From: Syngnathus acus
Lineage: Eukaryota > Chordata > Actinopteri > Syngnathiformes > Syngnathidae
Direction: 5' to 3'
Assembly (NCBI RefSeq): GCF_901709675.1
Contig: NC_051108.1
Span: forward strand, 3,506,631-3,570,630
DNA length: 64,000 nucleotides
This document shows, one piece after another, positions 57,574 through 64,000 of this stretch. The stretch's first letter is position 1, and each line of letters begins with the position of its first letter. The notes below the pieces were generated by a model. That model was not told the DNA's origin. It saw nothing but the letters and a program-made list of their open reading frames with translations, and made no database searches. The position numbers were made by a program, and so were the translations under genes.

Positions 57574-57693
57574 GTTTATATTTTACATCTGTACAAAAAT
57601 ATACTGTGCCATTTTTCTGCTCGCAATATGTGAAACTGACCTGTGGATAGAAATGTAGATACACCGAGTAGTGGATTGGTACACTAAGCCATA

Positions 57694-57699
57694 ATAAAA
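57694..57699 (+). promoter_or_regulatory. lrp11 polyadenylation signal
   Basis: A canonical AATAAA about 910 nt after the lrp11 stop. Another at 57900-57905 is a possible distal site. Confidence 0.55.
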
Positions 57700-57844
57700 T
57701 AGTCAAATACTACCCCTTGTCCAACTCTGCAATGCATCTTTGCAAAGCTTTTGGTATCATGGTATTTTAAAAAAAAAAATACTTACTGTAGGTGGTAACT
57801 TTCTGAAAACAAAACAAAGATCCAAAGCCAAACCACAAGCTAAC

Positions 57845-57850
57845 TTTATT
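57845..57850 (-). promoter_or_regulatory. pcmt1 distal polyadenylation signal
   Basis: TTTATT on the + strand is AATAAA on the minus strand, about 1.17 kb past the pcmt1 stop. A more proximal candidate lies at 58443-58448. Use of the distal one would put the pcmt1 3' end close to, or overlapping, that of lrp11. Confidence 0.5.
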
Positions 57851-58442
57851 GTCATATGCCATTCCAGAAATCATGACAATCATCACTCAGTTCACTCCAA
57901 ATAAAATGTGCTTAAAGTTTTTCCCTCAAGACATTCATTTATGACAGCTTGTTTTGGCAAAGCAGTGACTGTGAAAAAATCACCAGAGGGGCTTGCATTT
58001 GATGTTTCTTGGAAGCGCATCTTTGCCATGCACGTGTTGGTGTTAATGATCCGTTTTCTTTGGATGGAAACTATTGCCGGTATTGTACCCCGACTGCATC
58101 GCTAGGCTGTAGTATAAGATGGTCTTGAGTGCTGCAATTATTTGGGGCTCATCAGCTAATACTGCAATCAGTGTCTGTGTGGGAGGGGGAGGTTGGTTGA
58201 CAAGCTCATCTATTAGCAGAGGAATTGAAACTGCAGTGATGTGGATCACCTAATAGGCTCAGGCTTTAAAGTCCAACATTCTTCTTTTGACGCAGAAATA
58301 CTATAGCTGACTGCATTCAAAATAAGGAAACCACAACAGAAAATATTATTCAGGTACAGCTTAAAGCGTTTTTTTTTCCCCCTCCCTCTTCATCGATACT
58401 CTTTAGTCCATCACGCTTAGTGAATAAACTTAAATAAGTCGT

Positions 58443-58448
58443 TTTATT
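58443..58448 (-). promoter_or_regulatory. pcmt1 proximal polyadenylation signal
   Basis: Minus-strand AATAAA about 570 nt past the pcmt1 stop codon. Confidence 0.5.
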
Positions 58449-59017
58449 ATGCTTTTGGAATTTACCCCCCCGCAAGTCCGTTTTTTTCGGTCCAGGTTCG
58501 ATATTACAAAGGTGGCGTATGGACTGTCTTCCTGTTCAGAGTTCATCCCTGCAGGAAACACAAGTTGTGGATGTTAGACAAGGTGAAAAAGGCAAAATAA
58601 CGCTTTGAAAATGAGCTCTAAATTTGAAAATGTACATACAATCCAACTGGTCAGTGTTGTCTACATCTCACAGAGCAGAAGATCAAATAAAAGATAGTTG
58701 GCACGTTCCAAATGATTATTGCTGGGGGGGGGGGGTCATGCTCACTAAGCCCAAAGACAAGCCTTCACAGTGTTTTTTTCAAGTTTTGTTAGTCTTGCGG
58801 GTATGATTTACCCACCGATGTGTGAGTTTTTAAAAACAAAAAAAGAAAGAGAGCGGAAACGTGCAGCTACTTGGCATGGTATGGAAGAAGCAAAATATGT
58901 CAGCAAGCAGCAAAATGCAGCCTCTTGTGATCCCTTGCCTGCTCCAAGCCATGCCCATTTCACCTTTTCCGCTGTGAGAAGGAGAGGATGGAAGGGAGGG
59001 AGGGGAGAAGAAGGGAG

Positions 59018-61379
59018 TCACTTCCACCTGGACCACTGCTTGTCTTTGTCCGTTAAAGGCACATAGATCACCCCCATCAGGGGCTTCATTTTGGTGCTGC
59101 CATCCTCCATCTTGTCGTATTGCTCTAACATCTGGTTCCCCCCTGCCGGGCCTACGGGCAGAATGAGACGGCCGCCGGGCTTCAACTGGTCCAGGAGCTG
59201 TGAAAGGAATAGAAAGATTTGTTCTGGACCTTGGAGGTTCTACGAGACTCAAGATTTCCAACTCTGACATACAGCTTGGGGGACCGTTGCTGCTGCTGCT
59301 CCAACATGGATGGCGTCATAAGGCGCCTCTTCTGTGTAGCCCAATCGTCCGTCTCCGACTGAAAAACACAGACGGGACAATTTATAGACGCATCGTCTTC
59401 ATTTGACGTTCATAAGCACGCAACTTTTTAGCGTTACTCTTCCCGACGTGATCAAACTGGGGTCGTCTTTCTTCACATTGGTAACAGCGTCGTCAACCAG
59501 CTCTTTAATGTGGTCGATGCCGACAACTTTCCCTTCAGGGCCTACCTGTGAAGGGCAAAATAGGATGTGTGGCACAATTTACAAGCCGACGTTGCATTTT
59601 ATGCGTCACGTGTGGCTCACCATTCGTGCAAAGCAAACAGAAAGGATTCCGCTGCCGGAGCCCACGTCCAGGGCTTTGGCACCCTCGTGCAGCTGCTCTT
59701 GTAAAAGCTCCAGGGCATACGCGTGCTGAGTGGGCACATAGAGACACAATCGAGTGAGCTTGTCTCAAGTGGAATCGAAAGGGCTTGTCACCAAGATAGC
59801 TGAGGTCAAAGGTCTTATTAAGATTGACTGGGTGAACTCATACCATATGCGGGGCGCTGATGGTTGCTTGGAAGCCTTTTAGGTTAAAAGAGAAGCATGT
59901 ATTTGGTTAGTATATTTATTGGAGTGATTCCGATACTCCAGTAGACATACCTATTGACTGCGGCGAGTCCATGTAAGGGTTACATCGAGAGTAATGTGCC
60001 CGGTCTGTCCCCAGCATGACTTCATAGACCTTGTCGGACTTGATGATGCCATTTTCTAAAGATGCAAAATGGAACAAATACACGACATCGCATAAAAGCA
60101 GTTAAATAGCATGCCGGTGAGTAATGGTAAAGACAATAGGATTTATTACGTCAATTAAATTTACTTGATGGATAGATGGAAGAAATGCTATATACTAATA
60201 TGGACATATTCACAGCAGAAACTGTTCAGCCACCTAACGTTTCCCAGGTATACAGTAATCCCTCGTTTATCGCAGATAATTGGTTCCAAAAACCACCCAC
60301 GATAAGTGAAATCCGCAAAGTACGGTCACCAACAAGAAGTACTGGGCAGGCTAACGACTTAGCGGAAATATGCTAATTCGCGATCGTGCTAACACGCGAA
60401 AACGGACTTCTTAAGGAATATAAACGAACATTTGGAGCAACACTACATTGTCCTAAAGGTTGCACACATATTTCCTCAATTTAGAAGTTTTATTTTGACT
60501 TTTAAATGTTTTTTTTTTAATTTGGAAAAAAATCCGCGATGTAGTGAAGCCGCGATAAACGAAACGCGAAGTCGAGAAGGATCACCTTAATTTAATGCGT
60601 TGCCATATATAAGGTCCATTCAGCTCTTGTATTGGATGTCAGTCGACAGGGTTTGAGCAACCAAATTTGATGCGAAAGTATCCATCCTCATTAGTAATAA
60701 ATCTGATGTTTCTAATTAAATGCGTCTTGGCTGGATAGAGGTTGGAAAGTAGGGTACAAAACTCAAAACGATTTGGCCTCATTGCAATACAGACATCCAG
60801 TGCAGGTTTTCAGCTGTCAGTGTCATTCAGGCAGGAAGTCAAGTGGATGTCACTTTGATAGCATCAGTGAATGTGGGCAGAGTGCCTTGCCTGCAACCGT
60901 TGCCTCTCCTCCAGCGTCCCCAAATGACGCACATAAAGCTAACGAGCTCATTGAAACAAACGCTTAAAAGAATGACCTTGAATAGCCATTTTTTGCGTCC
61001 TCTACCACGCAGGCGTGCGCCATGCAAAACGACAGGAGCGTGGTTTGTTAGAAAGGGGTGGAGAAACGTAACAACATGCCACTTAGCATAGCAACCAGCT
61101 AGCCCCCCACTTGTGAACTAAAGCTCCAAAATTAAAGCGGCTCCAGGCAACATTCGCGTTTGCCACAACTAGCTACTGCTGTCCCAAGCATGCAAACTTA
61201 CTGCGCAGGTTGTTGACGAGTTCTGCGTGGCTAGCTCCTCCAGATTTCCACGCCATTATTAGGCAGACTTTGCGGGCTAAGTAGACAGCAGCCGTCAGTG
61301 CCGCGCCTGCGCCAAGTGTTTTGCCGAGGAAGGTGGCAACCTCCAAAGCAGACGGAGCAGCCGATACGTCACCAGACAT
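59018..61379 (-). CDS. pcmt1: Protein-L-isoaspartate (D-aspartate) O-methyltransferase
   Basis: Seven exons in transcript order: 61379-61202, 60055-59951, 59875-59844, 59725-59621, 59545-59425, 59358-59273, 59197-59018. They give 268 codons. The enzyme methylates L-isoaspartyl residues with S-adenosylmethionine to repair aged proteins in the cytosol. The SAM motif DVGSGSG is at residues 125-131, followed by [15 protein letters not shown] and [21 protein letters not shown]; it ends QWSRWK, as in the common human isoform. The first ATG adds 41 residues with a hydrophobic patch, matching a human long isoform. Met42 starts [10 protein letters not shown] and would give 227 residues, the usual length. 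The exon 5 donor is GTTGCG, unusual but required by the protein alignment. Exon 3 is only 32 nt. Promoter and divergence from nup43 suggest a shared control region. Confidence 0.96.
60253..60587. mobile_element. Mariner-like MITE in pcmt1 intron 1
   Basis: The left end reads CAGTAATCCCTCGTTTATCG after TA; the right part has CGCGATAAACGAA and ends near GGATCACCT before TA at 60588-60589. These degenerate inverted ends and TA flanks fit Tc1/mariner-type MITEs. It is about 335 bp and non-coding. Confidence 0.75.
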
Positions 61380-61711
61380 TCACGGTGAAGCTACAGCGGG
61401 GCAGCTCGTCTTTCACGCAATATGCTGCAGAGTAGTGTCATTTCATGAGAAATAAATATTGAAATATATCCCTCTTCTGCGAGGTTATTTCCACGTCGCT
61501 CACTCGTTGGATTGAGATTTACAGATGTAGTGGCGACTATGACCGCTAGGGAGAGTGCTTGTTTGCCTGGAATGAAGTTTGTCCTAATGGAAGTCCCGTA
61601 GCGTAATGTTCATTGAAGCGGTTGAGGCTAATGTGTTTGACGTTGAAAGCTAAAGCTAACTACAGTAAACGTGCATTTTGCAAAATAAGAAAACCTAACT
61701 ACTCTGCTCTA
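61380..61711. promoter_or_regulatory. Shared divergent promoter of pcmt1 and nup43
   Basis: Only 332 bp separate the two start codons, which point away from each other. It has no clear TATA box at a standard distance and contains CpG-containing sites including CCACGTC and TGACGTT (CRE-like). The human pair is also head-to-head. Confidence 0.75.
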
Positions 61712-63659
61712 ATGGAAAGTAGTAATGCAAAATACGTCTCTCAGAAAATTAGTAAAGTCAGATGGCGACCTGTATCACGTTCGTCTCTTCAGCAACCCGA
61801 AATCTTTGCGACTGGCTCTTGGGATAACGAGGTTAGTCGCTTATTTATAACAACATGAGTGATTTTTTTTTTTATGTCGTGGTGTTGAACCACGAATTAG
61901 ATGCGTTTTGTGAGTGTCAGAGCTGTGTGATGGTCTCGTGTTGATTTCGTACAATCGTCACTCAGCTCATGTGTTGAAAATGCAATCAGAAATTGAGTTA
62001 GTGTTCAACCTCTGGTCAAAAGAAATATGGATCTACTCCAATTGTGTCACATTATATCCTTTCTTGATTTTAAAACGAAACTTCTGTCTTTATAGGACAA
62101 CACAGTTTCTATTTGGTCTATTGGAAATCATGGATTTTCTTCTATGGAAGAGGGAGTCGACGTAGACCCAAAGCTACTGTGTGAACATAAGCATGAGGGA
62201 GATGTTCTTGATCTTCAAGTAAGTTGCTCATTTACTTTGTCTTTATAAGCCACTATCTATTCTGTCTTAATGTAACATGACACAATTTTCTCCAGTTTCT
62301 AGACCAAGACAGATTCATCACAGCATCATCAACCGGAGGAGTTACCATATTCTGCTACAACCATAACAATCAGGTACAAATATTATTGGTGGAAGTATAA
62401 TTCAAGTACAGATTTTGCATCATATGGCCATGGAAGGTAGAGAGTAAACTCTAAGGTCAAACTGTCTTCAGATTTTAATTTTTTTTGTTTTGCCCACAGG
62501 CACTATCCGTCTTACGCCAGTGGGCAGAAGCACATCATTACCCTTGCGACAATGCCCCATGTACTAGTGTGGTGTGCAGCAGCCCCGAGATTGTTTCTGT
62601 AGGTGAAGACGGCAGGATTATTGTCTACAGAGCTGACCAGGAAGCAATCAGTCGTATCATAGGTTAGCTCGAGAATCCGGTACCTGCTCTGCGCGCATCA
62701 TTTCAATACTGAACATTCTTTTGTACATTTTATAGAGAATGCAGATAGCAGCACAATTCATGCTGTGACTTACTTGAGAACAACTGAGATCCTGACGGTC
62801 AATTCCATCGGCCAACTCAAGTTGTGGGATTTCAGGCAACAGAGCAACTCCCCATCGCAGATATTTTCCATGTAAGATTCCACAAATCAGTAGCATCAGT
62901 TTATCATAACAGGAGGATATGAATATAGCATTGTGATTTGATTTCAGGTCAGGAGATCTAGTCCCCCTGCACTGTGTGGACACACATCCAAACCAGCAGC
63001 ACATTGTGGCCACGGGAGGCCAGAATGGAATGCTCTATGTTTGGGATGTCAGGCAAAGCAACACGCCTTTGTCACTCATGGAGGCGCACTCAGCTGAAAG
63101 TAGGATTTTTTGTTATTAATACTTGTGGCACTTTTCATTTCAAATTTATTCATATTTTGTCTGCAGTGTGGGAAGTCCATTTCCATCCAATGAACCCTGA
63201 TCATCTGTTCACGTGCTCAGAGGACGGATCACTGCTTCACTGGGAGACATCAGCTTCAGACATGCCAACCTTCTTGCAAGGCAAGTCTGATAAACAGTGG
63301 ACAGTGTTTCATTCTTTCTCGGCCGTAAAACGTCTGCCATGTCAGCCCGACTCATGTTGTCATATAATCAACCTCGGAAAACTAGTTTTACAACTATACT
63401 AAGTGGCATTTTTAATTGTTTTTTCCCAGGTGCTAGAAACAACAGCATGGTGTCCCGCAGTGCGATGGCTCCCGCTGGAGGCAACCAGTCCCTCATTGAC
63501 GCATGGCTCAGCGGAGACTCAAGTAAAGGGCGTCTGGAGACAACTCACATGCTGCCCAGCCAAACGCTGTCCGTAAACAGTTTGGATATACTTGGACAGT
63601 GTCTCGTGTGCGGGACTGATGGAGAGGCTATTTTTGTAAACAGACAGGTCCCAGTTTAG
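61712..63659 (+). CDS. nup43: Nucleoporin Nup43, complete
   Basis: Eight exons: 61712-61831, 62096-62218, 62296-62373, 62500-62662, 62736-62871, 62948-63099, 63167-63280, 63430-63659. They give 371 codons; human NUP43 has 380. Nup43 is a WD40 beta-propeller in the Nup107-160 Y complex of the nuclear pore, also needed at kinetochores. The start matches the human N-terminus (AKxVSQKISKxRWRP). WD40 marks include ATGSWDN, PEIVSVGEDGRI, VNSIGQLKLWDFRQ, VATGGQNGMLYVWDVRQ and EVHFHPMNPDHLFTCSEDGS. Exon 7 ends CAAG and the intron begins GCAAGT: a GC-AG intron needed to keep the frame into GARNNSM. All other introns are GT-AG. It ends VPV before TAG. Confidence 0.97.
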
Positions 63660-64000
63660 AGGCTTTGCAAATCATACAATGTTGATGTTGAATCACAATG
63701 CATATTCATTTGTAAAATTCCGTGATGCTTCCTGAAGTCTTTGTTAATCATTCCCAGCTGAATATTTTACCTATTTTTGTATAAATGCCAATTCAATAAA
63801 TTTTGAACTAAATAAATCAACTTTTGTGATTTTATGACATTTTTACTTTTGACATTTCAGATTTTTTTATTTTTACTTAAAAAGAATTGACACTTCCCAA
63901 GTCATTTTATTTATACAAGTGTATTTATTTACAAAGTGATGATAAACACTGCCGATATTACGAAAACAACCAGCATCCGGGTACTTTGTGAAAAGCTCTT
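63660..64000 (+). other. nup43 3'UTR and right flank
   Basis: AATAAA hexamers occur at 63795-63800 and 63811-63816. Beyond about 63830 nothing recognisable is present; the synteny expectation of lats1 further right cannot be tested here. Confidence 0.6.
63795..63800 (+). promoter_or_regulatory. nup43 polyadenylation signal
   Basis: A canonical AATAAA 136 nt after the stop, with a second at 63811. Confidence 0.75.

Larger units (their letters stand above)
56784..57715 (+). other. lrp11 3'UTR
   Basis: Noncoding sequence from the stop codon to a probable end after AATAAA at 57694-57699. It contains a hAT-type insertion at 57222-57573. A second AATAAA at 57900 would make the UTR overlap that of pcmt1. 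Confidence 0.6.

Overview
The window is nuclear DNA from a ray-finned fish, most likely a percomorph teleost. The evidence is compact intron-exon genes with GT-AG junctions whose predicted proteins align along their length with vertebrate orthologues, dense small non-autonomous DNA transposons, tRNA-derived SINEs, and CA/TG microsatellites. I see no prokaryotic, viral or organellar genes. Family calls come from remembered protein families; no search was run.

Layout. (1) 1-5.0 kb: the last four coding exons and 3'UTR of an AP-2 transcription factor on the + strand, best read as tfap2b; its 5' exons lie off the left edge. (2) 5-32.6 kb: about 27 kb with no convincing coding exon. It holds microsatellites, homopolymer runs, two related hAT-type elements, one TA-flanked MITE, a tandem duplication, and stretches rich in homeodomain/SOX-like motifs that may be developmental enhancers. 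(3) 32.6-53.1 kb: a complete 30-exon map3k5 (ASK1) on the + strand, 1366 codons, including 24-nt and 18-nt microexons. (4) 53.4-57.7 kb: lrp11 on the + strand, nine exons and 533 codons, with a Kunitz domain carried on its own exon. (5) 57.8-61.4 kb: pcmt1 on the - strand, seven exons and 268 codons, tail-to-tail with lrp11. (6) 61.7-63.8 kb: nup43 on the + strand, eight exons and 371 codons, head-to-head with pcmt1 across 332 bp and containing a GC-AG intron.

The genes do not form one pathway. AP-2 is a developmental transcription factor, ASK1 a stress-activated MAP3K, LRP11 a membrane receptor-like protein, PCMT1 a protein-repair methyltransferase and NUP43 a nuclear-pore Y-complex subunit. 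The lrp11-pcmt1-nup43 block matches the order on human chromosome 6q25, and MAP3K5 and TFAP2B are also human chromosome 6 genes, so this looks like a rearranged chromosome-6-equivalent segment.

The most notable non-gene signal is a TA-flanked MITE family with ends like CCGTATTTTCCG. It has nine copies here in three internal-sequence classes; eight lie in map3k5 or lrp11 introns, several within 16-45 nt of a splice site. The most notable coding observation is the phase 1-1 Kunitz exon in lrp11.
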